NCBI GenBank assembly: GCA_900551895.1
Contig: URXX01000012.1
Span: forward strand, 1-43,501
Length of the DNA: 43,501 nt
DNA from: an uncultured Lachnospiraceae bacterium
GTDB lineage: Bacteria; Bacillota; Clostridia; Lachnospirales; Lachnospiraceae
Direction: 5' to 3'
Shown here: positions 1-5,972 of the stretch, piece by piece
How positions within the stretch are numbered: position 1 is the stretch's first letter
Layout: each line of letters begins with the position of its first letter
Notes under the pieces: model-generated
What the model was told of the DNA's origin: nothing
Seen by the model: the letters and a program-made list of their open reading frames with translations, nothing else
Database searches by the model: none
Position numbers and translations under genes: made by a program

Positions 1-510
1 TTCCTCAACAATTTTTTGTCCTTCCGGACTCATGATATAATTAATAAAATCCTGTGCTACATCACTTACTTTGTCTTTTGTTACAATGTTAAACGGTCTT
101 GAAATTTTATATGTACCTGATTTGATATTCTCTGCTGTTGCTTCAGCACCGTCAATTTTTACAGATTTAACTGTATCATTCAAAGATCCAAGTGATACAT
201 ATCCGATAGCATATTCATTTCCTTCCACAGTAGACATCATAACAGCTGTACTGTTTGTAATACTTGCTTCTTCTGTTGTATGATCTACTTTTTCCCCACT
301 TGCATCTTTTTCTTCAATGCCGAACAATTCAATAAATGCTCCTCTTGTTCCCGAACCATCTTCTCTGGAAACTACTGAGATATCATTCACTGCATCCCAA
401 CCGTCTGCTTTCTTTCCATCTTCTTTCTTATCACTGTTTCCACATCCTACTGCAGATACAATTGTCATTGCTGTAATCGCTGTTATTGCTAATAATTTTC
501 TTAATTTCAT
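1..510 (-). CDS. pstS: Phosphate ABC transporter substrate-binding lipoprotein PstS (3' end cut by window)
   Basis: This is the extracytoplasmic phosphate-binding protein of the Pst high-affinity uptake system. The first 170 codons are visible and the frame is open to base 1, so the C-terminal part lies outside. It starts MKLRKLLAITAITAMTIVSA and has a lipobox VSAVGC with the acylated Cys at about residue 23. A phosphate-loop-like SREDGSGTRGAFIELFG follows at about 49-65, and ARPFNIVTK-like sequence lies further on. AAAGGAG sits 7 bases before the ATG. The order of segments, with the SGTRG segment near the N terminus, matches the short PstS type I know from Lachnospiraceae. The upstream region carries direct repeats that look like a PhoP box, which fits induction by phosphate starvation. 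The other Pst genes would be expected beyond the left edge. Confidence 0.9.
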   Translation of the reverse strand, partial: MKLRKLLAITAITAMTIVSAVGCGNSDKKEDGKKADGWDAVNDISVVSREDGSGTRGAFIELFGIEEKDASGEKVDHTTEEASITNSTAVMMSTVEGNEYAIGYVSLGSLNDTVKSVKIDGAEATAENIKSGTYKISRPFNIVTKDKVSDVAQDFINYIMSPEGQKIVEE

Positions 511-552
511 TTTCTTTGTCTCCTTTTTATTCTGAATATCTTCTTCACAAGT

Positions 553-611
553 AGTATATTATCTAAGTTATGTTAAATCTAAAACGCAAACTATGTTAAA
601 TCTATGTAAAA
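553..611 (-). promoter_or_regulatory. pstS promoter with Pho-box-like direct repeats
   Basis: A 13-base sequence, TAGATTTAACATA on the minus strand, occurs twice without mismatch at 592-604 and 569-581, 23 bases apart. A third, shorter TTTTACATA-like unit lies at 603-611. TTAACA/TTTACA units repeated at about 11-base steps are the form of Firmicute PhoP boxes. A TATACT -10 lies at 553-558. The base positions where a -35 would fall (576-581, TAGATT) are a poor match and lie inside the proximal repeat, as expected for an activator-dependent promoter. That PhoP binds here is inferred from motif form and from the downstream gene. Confidence 0.6.
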
Positions 612-612
612 T

Positions 613-636
613 AAAAAAGGCCCTAAAGCCTTTTTT
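613..636 (-). terminator. Rho-independent terminator overlapping the yitT-like 3' end
   Basis: Bases 613-621 (AAAAAAGGC) pair perfectly with 628-636 (GCCTTTTTT) around the loop 622-627, a 9-bp stem. On the minus strand the stem ends in a T run and is followed by ATTTTACATAG. The upstream gene's TAG stop (623-625) lies in the loop, so its last codons form the ascending arm. The hairpin separates this operon from pstS. Confidence 0.75.
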
Positions 637-1498
637 CAAAATTTCCTATTACATAAGAACCTTCATTAAATATCATAAAAGCGTTCTCATCTATTCTCTG
701 TACAATCCTTTTAATTTGATTTACTTCATATTTAGAAATAACAACAGAAAGTACTTCCGTATTTTCATTTGTGTACGCTCCTACCCCTTTCCAGTTCGTA
801 ACACCTCGTCCTGTTTCTTCCATAATTGCTTTTGCCACGCCCGACTGTTTCGTAAAAATCATTACGCTTGTATTAATGTTTTGAATATGGATACGGTCAA
901 TGGTAAGCGATAATACAATCGTATATATAAGTGAATATACTACAATCTCCACATCAAATAGAAGAAGACAAATACCATACACTCCTATATTCATCAGCAT
1001 ACCGATTTTTCCTACACTAAATCCCGGGTATTTCTTGGCACAAATCACACCGATAATATCCTGACCTCCGCCGGAACTTCCTCCTCGAAGTAATAATCCC
1101 GTACCACAACCGGATACAAGACCACCAATAATACACGCTGTCAGCATATCGGAAATAATCGGTTCCTTTGGAATAGGAATAATTGTCAAAAATGCACTCT
1201 GTAAAGTAACTGAAATAATCGTCCTTAGGAAAAATCCTTTTCCAATATTCTTCCATGCCATATACATCAGCGGTATATTAATCAGATAATAAATAATACC
1301 AGCCAAATCAAAACTTCCCAAATCTATATGCAACACACTTACAACAAAAGTACGCAGTAACTGTGCAACTCCCATAAATCCACCATTATACAGATTCATC
1401 GGCATAATAATTAAGTTTACCCCGAATGCAAACAGAAAACCTCCCAAAACTGTATAGATTAACTGCTCCATTCCCCTCTTTTTCTTCTCTTTATCCAT
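623..1498 (-). CDS. YitT family membrane protein (DUF161 + DUF2179)
   Basis: This is an integral membrane protein of 291 aa, the usual size for the YitT family. Function in this family is poorly known. Hydrophobic segments fill roughly residues 12-215, with the family-typical GGFLFAFGVNLIIMPMNLYNGG near the start and LLLRGGSSGGGQDIIG in the middle. The last 70 residues form the soluble DUF2179 domain, with TGRGVTNWKGVGAYT and NEGSYVIGNF. The start has a GGAGG-like site just upstream, and the gene lies 20 bases after the alarmone synthetase, so the two are probably co-transcribed. The stop codon falls in the loop of a terminator. The family assignment is secure, but no substrate or role can be given. 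Confidence 0.9.
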   Translation of the reverse strand: MDKEKKKRGMEQLIYTVLGGFLFAFGVNLIIMPMNLYNGGFMGVAQLLRTFVVSVLHIDLGSFDLAGIIYYLINIPLMYMAWKNIGKGFFLRTIISVTLQSAFLTIIPIPKEPIISDMLTACIIGGLVSGCGTGLLLRGGSSGGGQDIIGVICAKKYPGFSVGKIGMLMNIGVYGICLLLFDVEIVVYSLIYTIVLSLTIDRIHIQNINTSVMIFTKQSGVAKAIMEETGRGVTNWKGVGAYTNENTEVLSVVISKYEVNQIKRIVQRIDENAFMIFNEGSYVIGNFEKRL

Positions 1499-1518
1499 TC
1501 CATCCTCCTATATATTTT

Positions 1519-2238
1519 CTAATCTGCTACTCCAAGTTTCGCCGTATCCTGACTTGTCACCTTAGTTCCCTTTATTCTGTTATCTTCCTTATTTTTCTGT
1601 CTTACACATTCTAAGATAGCATTATTTAAAGATAACATTTTTTCGTCCAGCATAGATACCATGTCTGCACAATCTTTCAAATCTTTGCTAATATATTCCG
1701 GTGCATTTCCCTCAAATTTATAATAAATTTTATGCTCCAAACTTGCCCAGAAATCCATTGCAATTGTTCTAATCTGAATTTCTACTTTTGTATTTACTAC
1801 GCTATCAGACAGAAAAATCGGTACAGACACAAGCATATGATAACTCTTGTACCCACTGTCTTTAGGGTTTTTAATATAATCTTTAATTGTCAGCACTTTC
1901 AAATCGCTCTGATTTCCTATCATCGCCGCCAACCTATATATATCAGATGTAAAAGAACATATCAAACGTACCCCCGCAATATCATTGATATATCGAATCA
2001 TATTATCAATAGAAATCTCATGTCCATATCTTTTCAATTTCTTCACAATACTTTCCGGAGTCTTAATTCTTGTCTTAATATGCTCAATCGGATTGTAACT
2101 GTGCACATGTTTAAATTCATCATTTAAAATTTCCAATTTTGTACCCACTTCTTTCAAAGCGGAATTGTATAAAAACATGACCGTCTTCCAACTATCCACA
2201 TCATCATAATTTCGAATCGCTTCTCTTGCTTCCTGCAT
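1519..2238 (-). CDS. relP: Small alarmone synthetase, RelP (YwaC) type
   Basis: This is a single-domain (p)ppGpp synthetase that transfers pyrophosphate from ATP to GDP or GTP, acting in the cytoplasm. The 239-aa length fits small alarmone synthetases, and there is no hydrolase, TGS or ACT domain. Visible motifs are the G-loop-like RIKTPESIVKKLKR (57-70), DIAGVRL with the metal-binding Asp (86-92), KDSGYKSYH (126-134) and VEIQIRT with catalytic Glu 153. From memory, NPIEH, DIAGVR(I/L)ICSF and IQIRTIAMDFWASLEHKIYY match B. subtilis YwaC much better than YjbM, so I call it RelP rather than RelQ. It has its own promoter at 2281-2309 and GGGAGG before the ATG. RelP proteins are typically controlled by transcription, for example under envelope stress, and this gene's strong promoter-like region agrees with that. 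Confidence 0.9.
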   Translation of the reverse strand: MQEAREAIRNYDDVDSWKTVMFLYNSALKEVGTKLEILNDEFKHVHSYNPIEHIKTRIKTPESIVKKLKRYGHEISIDNMIRYINDIAGVRLICSFTSDIYRLAAMIGNQSDLKVLTIKDYIKNPKDSGYKSYHMLVSVPIFLSDSVVNTKVEIQIRTIAMDFWASLEHKIYYKFEGNAPEYISKDLKDCADMVSMLDEKMLSLNNAILECVRQKNKEDNRIKGTKVTSQDTAKLGVAD

Positions 2239-2280
2239 TTCTATTTCCTCCCGACTTTGAAGAGTTTATCAACTTTACTC

Positions 2281-2309
2281 AGTATATCATACTATGCAAA
2301 GTCTGTCAT
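2281..2309 (-). promoter_or_regulatory. Sigma-A-type promoter of relP-yitT
   Basis: On the minus strand ATGACA (2304-2309, 5 of 6 matches to TTGACA) is separated by 17 bases from TATACT (2281-2286, 5 of 6). The -10 is about 42 bases upstream of the relP start. This is seen directly; activity is inferred. Confidence 0.7.
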
Positions 2310-2335
2310 AAAGTTCACATTTTTTTAAGATACCG

Positions 2336-2863
2336 TCACATCTCAATTCCTTCTCTTGCTACAATTCCTCTATCAAAAGGGTGCTTTACTTTTTTCATTT
2401 CTGTTACATAATCCGCAATATCTAATAAGGTATCCGAAACCGTATGTCCCGTTAATATCACTTCCAACTTTTCCGGTTTATTTTTCAAAAAACTAATTAA
2501 TTCTTTTTCCTCTAATAAACCAATTCCTGTGACGCATACTGCCTCATCCAAAATTAAAACATCATAATTTTCTACTTCCCGTTTCAGTCCTTGTAACTGT
2601 TCCTTATTATAGTTACGCACTTCCTCTTTCTCTTCTTCATTCATCTGAAAAGAAAATTTAACTTCTTCTCGACCGTTCATACATGTTATATTTTCCACTT
2701 GTGCCAACCCATTTCTTTCACTGGAAGCATTATCTTTCAAAAACTGATAAAACAATACTTTATATCCGTATCCTGCTGAACGTACTGCCTGTCCTACCGC
2801 AGCTGTTGTTTTCCCTTTACCATCCCCATAATAAATATGTATCAACCCTGTATTCATCTTCAT
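2336..2863 (-). CDS. cobO: Cob(I)alamin adenosyltransferase, CobA/CobO/BtuR family
   Basis: This enzyme transfers the adenosyl group of ATP to cob(I)alamin, giving coenzyme B12. The protein of 175 aa has a P-loop GDGKGKTT at residues 13-20, then VLFYQFLKD, a Walker-B-like VLILDEAVC, and ILTGHTVSDTLLDIADYVTEM near the end, followed by the family's HPFDRGI-type C terminus. The frame is open back to 2887, but that start would overlap the upstream stop codon. GAGGGAG lies 3-4 bases before the ATG at 2863, so I use MKMNTGLIH as the start. It begins 13 bases after the EIIC-like gene, which suggests co-transcription. No other cobalamin gene is in the window, so it may serve corrinoid salvage. Confidence 0.9.
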   Translation of the reverse strand: MKMNTGLIHIYYGDGKGKTTAAVGQAVRSAGYGYKVLFYQFLKDNASSERNGLAQVENITCMNGREEVKFSFQMNEEEKEEVRNYNKEQLQGLKREVENYDVLILDEAVCVTGIGLLEEKELISFLKNKPEKLEVILTGHTVSDTLLDIADYVTEMKKVKHPFDRGIVAREGIEM

Positions 2864-2876
2864 TATCTCCCTCTTT

Positions 2877-3941
2877 CTACAAATCAAGTTTCATATCCCC
2901 CGACTTAATCCAGCCTTTCTTTCTCATAAATTCAGAAATACATACGGTAACAATAGCCGGAAGTAAAATCTGTATCGCTACAATCTTAATGATTACTATT
3001 GTAGAAGGTTCTGCTACTGTCATTGTCTGCCAGGTCATAATCTGCCCAACAAGTCCCGCTGTTCCCATTCCCGATCCCGTAGCGTTATTTGTCATATGTA
3101 AAAATATCGTCCCTACCGGACCTAAAATTGCACTGGACAAAATAGACGGCAGCCAAATAAGCGGATTTCTCACGATATTCGGCACTTGTAACATAGAAGT
3201 ACCTATCCCCTGTGCCAAAAGACCTCCTACTTTATTCTCTCGGAAACTTGCCACAGCAAATCCAATCATATTACAGCAACATCCAACGGTCGCTGCCCCT
3301 GCCGCCAGTCCATTTAGATTTAAAATAACACCTAACGCCGCAGAACTAATTGGAAGTGTCAGTGCCATTCCCATTAAAACAGAAACAACCATCCCCATAA
3401 TCAGTGGCTGCTGTTCTGTTCCCCAATTTATCATATCGCCTAATCCCATCATAAACTTAGAAATGGAAGGCCCTACCAGAACTCCTGTTGTTGCACCAAC
3501 CCCAATTGTAACAAGGGGCGTGAGCAAAATATCAATTTTTGTCTTACCCGCTATCAGATGTCCAGCCTGAATGCCTATAAACGCTGCAATAAAAGCCCCT
3601 AGTGGTTCTCCCGGACCTGCCAGTATAACATTTCCTCCCGAAACCATACTTCCTGCCAAAAGATTACCTGCATATCCGCCAATTATTCCGGCTACTGCCA
3701 CCGACAATACAACAAGAGAACTTTCCTGAAAACGATGTGCCACTCCCACACCTATTCCGGCTCCCGTAAGTGACGCTGCAACCTTTCCGACAAGAAAAAT
3801 ATAATTACCTGTTTCTCCTCCAATAAGTGTTCCTATCTGCTGTACAATTGTTCCCACGATCAATGTAGCAAACAATCCCTGTGCCATTCCACTTAAACCA
3901 TCAATAAAAATTTTATCTAATATTTTTTTCAGCCAATTCAT
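2877..3941 (-). CDS. PTS EIIC-like membrane protein (PTS_EIIC_2 family)
   Basis: A polytopic membrane protein of 354 aa, very rich in Gly, Ala and Ile, with about nine or ten hydrophobic segments. Conserved-looking stretches include DGLSGMAQGLFATLIVGTI near the N terminus, GGNVILAGPGEPLGAFIAA in the middle and LQVPNIVRNPLIWLPSILSS towards the end. I recognise this as the PF13303 type of putative PTS sugar transporter IIC. Members usually stand alone without EIIA or EIIB, as here, so whether it phosphorylates a sugar is unclear. GAGGAG precedes the ATG. The 111-base gap to the divergent plus-strand gene must carry both promoters. For this gene TTGTTT-17-TATTAA is the best I see, and it is weak. 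Family call firm, substrate unknown. Confidence 0.82.
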   Translation of the reverse strand: MNWLKKILDKIFIDGLSGMAQGLFATLIVGTIVQQIGTLIGGETGNYIFLVGKVAASLTGAGIGVGVAHRFQESSLVVLSVAVAGIIGGYAGNLLAGSMVSGGNVILAGPGEPLGAFIAAFIGIQAGHLIAGKTKIDILLTPLVTIGVGATTGVLVGPSISKFMMGLGDMINWGTEQQPLIMGMVVSVLMGMALTLPISSAALGVILNLNGLAAGAATVGCCCNMIGFAVASFRENKVGGLLAQGIGTSMLQVPNIVRNPLIWLPSILSSAILGPVGTIFLHMTNNATGSGMGTAGLVGQIMTWQTMTVAEPSTIVIIKIVAIQILLPAIVTVCISEFMRKKGWIKSGDMKLDL

Positions 3942-3992
3942 GCCCTTCTCCTCTTCACACTTTTTCTTTTTATATTAATACAACATATATAC

Positions 3993-4021
3993 TGGAAAAA
4001 CAAGTCTTGAAATGTTATAAT
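3993..4021 (+). promoter_or_regulatory. Extended -10 promoter for the plus-strand hypothetical gene
   Basis: TGTTATAAT (4013-4021) is a perfect extended -10 element. TGGAAA (3993-3998, 4 of 6 to TTGACA) lies 17 bases upstream. The GGAGG of the gene follows 22 bases later. Confidence 0.65.
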
Positions 4022-4055
4022 CCTTTTTATCATACACATAAACGGAGGAATAATG

Positions 4056-4319
4056 ATGTTTCGCCTTTGGGGAAAAATATTTAAAGACAATCGAATGCTT
4101 CAGGATACCGTCATTTGTGACGATTCTTCAGATACAAGAACACATAAAATATTTAACGCTTTAGATGAGATTTGTTACACATTCGATTTAAGTAAACCGA
4201 TTTGGCTGGACTCTACAATCGCAGAATTTAAAAAACATGATAAAGCAAGATTTTATCAGGATAATTTTGTAGATTCCATTGACTTTGACTATTTAGAAAT
4301 CCATGTAATAGAGGAGTAG
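4056..4319 (+). CDS. Conserved small hypothetical protein (Lachnospiraceae type)
   Basis: The protein has 87 aa and is acidic with no membrane segment. It begins MFRLWGKIFKDNRM and contains DDTRTHKIF-like sequence (SSDTRTHKIFNALDEICY), KPIWLDSTIAEFKKHDK and a C-terminal DFDYLEIHVIEE. I recall near-identical short proteins as uncharacterised genes in many Lachnospiraceae, but know no function. Two ATGs are adjacent. GGAGGA (4044-4049) is 3 bases from the first (4053) and 6 from the second (4056), so I prefer 4056. It has its own promoter and terminator and is the only supported plus-strand gene in the window. Its stop codon lies inside the convergent terminator shared with the VanZ-like gene. 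Confidence 0.85.
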   Translation: MFRLWGKIFKDNRMLQDTVICDDSSDTRTHKIFNALDEICYTFDLSKPIWLDSTIAEFKKHDKARFYQDNFVDSIDFDYLEIHVIEE

Positions 4320-4338
4320 GTATGTTACCTTCTCCTCT
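4310..4338. terminator. Bidirectional terminator between convergent genes
   Basis: AGAGGAGTAGGTA (4310-4322) pairs with TACCTTCTCCTCT (4326-4338) with one T-T mismatch and a 3-base loop, TGT. The plus side is followed by GTTTTATT. The TAG of the plus-strand gene (4317-4319) is in the left arm and the TAA of the VanZ-like gene (4325-4327 complement) starts in the loop, so both genes end inside one hairpin. Confidence 0.75.
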
Positions 4339-4792
4339 GTTTTATTGTACAAATAAAAATCAATACACCAACAATACTGCCAAAAACTACTCCCGAACTG
4401 TCAATTAACACATCTGTTACCTGACAGCTTCTTCCCGCAACAAATAGTTGGTGTATCTCATCTGTCATCGCATACACTACTCCTGTTAAAATACCGTATG
4501 CCATCCCTTTCTTTCCTATAATACCATAACTGCCATACATCAGCACAAGTAAACCGCCAAGCACTGCGTATTCCATTGCGTGTGCCGCTTTCCGAATTGG
4601 ATAATCAATCTTTTCCGCTATCTCTTCCTGCTCTTCAGGAGAAAATGTTTTAAAATCCGGTACGAGCACTTCCCCAATTATCTTCCCTATTGAATGACTC
4701 ATCTTAGCCGATTCCACTGCCGGCTGTGCTGAAAACCAAAATATAACTCCCATCCAGAGCGCAACAAGTATTGTAAATATCGTTTTCTTCAT
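4325..4792 (-). CDS. VanZ-like family membrane protein
   Basis: A membrane protein of 155 aa with an N-terminal hydrophobic segment, IFWFSAQPAVESAKMSHSIG, the conserved RKAAHAMEYAVLGGLL, and the signature TDEIHQLFVAGRSCQVTDVL followed by DSSGVVFG and a last membrane helix. These are the landmarks of VanZ-like proteins. The founding member gives low-level teicoplanin resistance, but most members have no known role. The ATG at 4798 is only 1 base from AAAGGA, while the ATG at 4792 has a 7-base gap, so I use 4792 (MKKTIFTILV). An extended -10 promoter is at 4831-4839. A second VanZ-like gene lies at 5298-5864, and a remnant Rpn unit separates the two. Confidence 0.88.
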   Translation of the reverse strand: MKKTIFTILVALWMGVIFWFSAQPAVESAKMSHSIGKIIGEVLVPDFKTFSPEEQEEIAEKIDYPIRKAAHAMEYAVLGGLLVLMYGSYGIIGKKGMAYGILTGVVYAMTDEIHQLFVAGRSCQVTDVLIDSSGVVFGSIVGVLIFICTIKQRRR

Positions 4793-4830
4793 CAACATAT
4801 CCTTTCTTCTTTCGTTCTAGTCATCGAAAA

Positions 4831-4839
4831 TTATAGCAT
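4831..4839 (-). promoter_or_regulatory. Extended -10 promoter of the VanZ-like gene at 4325-4792
   Basis: TGCTATAAT on the minus strand is a perfect extended -10. No good -35 is seen. It lies just outside the left inverted repeat of the deleted Rpn unit and closely resembles the TGCTACAAT element upstream of both Rpn units. Confidence 0.6.
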
Positions 4840-4854
4840 AAGTTACCTAAATTG

Positions 4855-4870
4855 AATAAAATTTCTCTAC
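4855..4870. repeat. Left inverted repeat of the deleted Rpn unit
   Basis: GAATAAATTTCTCTAC is a reverse-complement match to 5251-5267 with one gap and one mismatch over 17 positions. It differs from the ends of the 1032-bp unit at the outer and inner positions where the two ends of this unit agree. Confidence 0.6.
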
Positions 4871-4917
4871 TTTTCATTGAATATTTGCCTGAAACGGCAT
4901 TGAATTGTTTATCAGAT

Positions 4918-4958
4918 ATGTCTGTATGCTCACTTTCACCTCATGGTCATACAGATAT
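4918..4958 (-). terminator. Hairpin downstream of the Rpn remnant
   Basis: Bases 4918-4928 pair with 4948-4958 (core CTGTATG/CATACAG, one G-T pair) around a 19-base loop. There is no strong T run, so termination is uncertain. A hairpin in the same place relative to the gene end occurs in the intact unit. Confidence 0.4.
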
Positions 4959-4976
4959 TTAGAACTGTTAAAAAGT

Positions 4977-5235
4977 TTATCTCTCCTGTTTGTAACTTTC
5001 TAATTCTTCTCTAGAAATCTCACAAATCTCCATAATCTTTTCATCATCAAATCCCTGCAAAAACATTTTCATTACAATTTGATGTAAGGCATCTTTTTTA
5101 CCTTCTTTTCGTTCATCTCTCAACATTTCTTCAAAAACCATAAAACGTTCCTCCATTTTGCGATTTTCTTTTACATGACGAATAAACTCCTGAAGTTTTT
5201 CTACATAAGTATCATGAAAGTCTTCTTCACTTCAT
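4977..5235 (-). pseudogene. Remnant of an Rpn/PD-(D/E)XK family gene
   Basis: The leader and ATG (5235) of an Rpn gene are kept, but after MK the frame hits TGA. The next frame then encodes 83 aa from 5228 to the TAA at 4977-4979: EEDFHDTYVEKLQEF, NRKMEERFMVFEEMLRDE, and a tail ending ELESYKQER. This aligns with residues from about 187 onward of the intact protein at 5973-6860 (KEFHDSYVEQIQK, NREMEERLMIFEEMLKEE). The nuclease domain is entirely deleted. The last 40 residues differ from the intact neighbour and have the other common Rpn tail (KDALHQIVMKMFLQGF), so the remnant comes from a divergent family member rather than from the neighbour itself. Confidence 0.75.
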
Positions 5236-5240
5236 ATACT

Positions 5241-5257
5241 CCTCCACTGCGTAGAGG
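5241..5257 (-). promoter_or_regulatory. RBS-masking hairpin in the leader of the Rpn remnant
   Basis: On the minus strand CCTCTAC pairs with GTGGAGG around a GCA loop, 7 bp including one G-T pair. The right arm is the ribosome binding site and the left arm is the inner part of the terminal repeat. The same fold is present in the intact unit at 6868-6882. Confidence 0.5.
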
Positions 5258-5267
5258 AATTCTATTC
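5251..5267. repeat. Right inverted repeat of the deleted Rpn unit
   Basis: GTAGAGGAATTCTATTC matches the inverted left end at 4855-4870 and, at 14 of 17 positions, the right end of the 1032-bp unit (6876-6892). Confidence 0.6.
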
Positions 5268-5271
5268 TTCT

Positions 5272-5300
5272 ATTGTAGCAGAACAAAAAGCATTTTTCTA
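5272..5300 (-). promoter_or_regulatory. Extended -10 promoter of the deleted Rpn unit
   Basis: TGCTACAAT (5272-5280 complement) is an extended -10. A weak TAGAAA lies at the -35 distance with 17-base spacing (5295-5300). The intact unit has the same arrangement with TAGAAT. It would now transcribe only a remnant, running towards the VanZ-like gene. Confidence 0.5.
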
Positions 5301-5864
5301 TTCGTGAAATACCACAAATTTTTGATAGATTTTACTCACTAGATAAAAAAGGAAAAAGCCTACCTCTGCCCCAAAAACATTTCCTAAAATATCATCTACC
5401 TCAAACATTCCCATTTTAAATATTCCCTGTGTACATTCGATAAATCCCGAAAATATTATAGCAAGCAAGAACACCCTTTTATTCTTTTCAAACCATTTAA
5501 AACAACACGGCAATAACAATCCAACTGGAATGAACATAAAAATATTCATAATAATTTGTAGTAAAACCTCTGTGTTTTTCTCTCTAAAAGCCTCTATATA
5601 AGACGCAAACATCTGAAATCTATATTCACTTTCTATTCCCGGACGCCTTCCATAAAGTGTCATCACAATAACTAATGATATGGATAACGATAGAAGAACA
5701 CTGGTGATAATTCTAATATATGATTTTTGTTTATATTGTATATATCCCTTGTAAGTAAAAAATAGAAATATACATTCCAAAACTCCTCCTATTATTAAAA
5801 TCGGAATAATTCTAGAGGTATAAAGTTGTAAATAACCAAAAAAATTGCTGATAAGTGTATTCAT
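5298..5864 (-). CDS. VanZ-like family membrane protein, start inside an Rpn-unit repeat
   Basis: A membrane protein of 188 aa with about five hydrophobic segments. The VanZ-like landmarks are NIFMFIPVGLLLPCCF at about 107-122, SGFIECTQGIFKMGMFEVDD at about 138-157 and the following ILGNVFGAEVGFFLFYL. Function is unknown for most of this family. The ATG (5862-5864 complement) is part of the left 17-bp repeat of the neighbouring Rpn unit, and the same repeat supplies AGAGGA 6 bases upstream as ribosome binding site. Either the unit landed exactly at the start, or it replaced an older N terminus. The gene would be transcribed by read-through from the Rpn gene, since no promoter is seen between. 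Confidence 0.8.
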   Translation of the reverse strand: MNTLISNFFGYLQLYTSRIIPILIIGGVLECIFLFFTYKGYIQYKQKSYIRIITSVLLSLSISLVIVMTLYGRRPGIESEYRFQMFASYIEAFREKNTEVLLQIIMNIFMFIPVGLLLPCCFKWFEKNKRVFLLAIIFSGFIECTQGIFKMGMFEVDDILGNVFGAEVGFFLFYLVSKIYQKFVVFHE

Positions 5865-5877
5865 AGAATTCCTCTGC
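5861..5877. repeat. Left inverted repeat of the intact Rpn unit
   Basis: TCATAGAATTCCTCTGC is a perfect 17-base inverted copy of 6876-6892. The match stops on both sides (5860 and 5878 do not pair). It overlaps the start codon of the VanZ-like gene. Confidence 0.75.
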
Positions 5878-5925
5878 CTTTTTCCTTGAATATTTGCCTG
5901 AAATGGCCTGATTTGTTTTTGTTTT

Positions 5926-5962
5926 ACCTGTAACCTTTTCCAGAACGGTTATGATTACAGGT
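5926..5962 (-). terminator. Hairpin downstream of the intact Rpn gene
   Basis: ACCTGTAA (5926-5933) pairs with TTACAGGT (5955-5962), and AACC/GGTT pairing continues inside (5932-5935 with 5947-5950, in part as an alternative). On the minus strand it is followed by AAAACAAAAACAAA, not a T run, so it may protect the 3' end or mark the unit rather than terminate. Confidence 0.35.
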
Positions 5963-5972
5963 TCTTAGATTA

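Larger units (their letters stand above)
4855..5267 (-). mobile_element. Internally deleted Rpn unit with terminal inverted repeats (413 bp)
   Basis: The left end is GAATAAATTTCTCTAC (4855-4870). The right end is GTAGAGGAATTCTATTC (5251-5267). They are inverted repeats differing by one deletion and one substitution. Inside the left end is an 18-base sequence, TTGAATATTTGCCTGAAA (4877-4894), shared exactly with the neighbouring 1032-bp unit. A hairpin at 4918-4958 and an 84-codon Rpn C-terminal remnant follow. Outside the right end the extended -10 ATTGTAGCAG (5272-5281) is also shared. The layout matches the intact unit with its coding centre missing, resembling a MITE derived from an autonomous element. 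Mobility is inferred. Confidence 0.55.

Noticed and set aside
593..913. Plus-strand frame over the yitT-like 3' end
   Set aside because: It starts in the pstS promoter region and overlaps a well-supported gene. The product is not protein-like.
2863..2887. Upstream start of the cobalamin adenosyltransferase
   Set aside because: It would overlap the stop of the preceding gene and bypass the good GAGGGAG site before 2863.
2683..3570. Long plus-strand open frame (295 codons) opposite the EIIC-like gene
   Set aside because: It lies antisense to a clear membrane protein gene, has no ribosome binding site or domain pattern, and its composition is that of a reverse frame of a Gly/Ala-rich protein.
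4855..5300. Possible riboswitch or structured RNA in the gap between the two VanZ-like genes
   Set aside because: The structure is explained by the deleted Rpn unit: inverted ends, hairpin and coding remnant.
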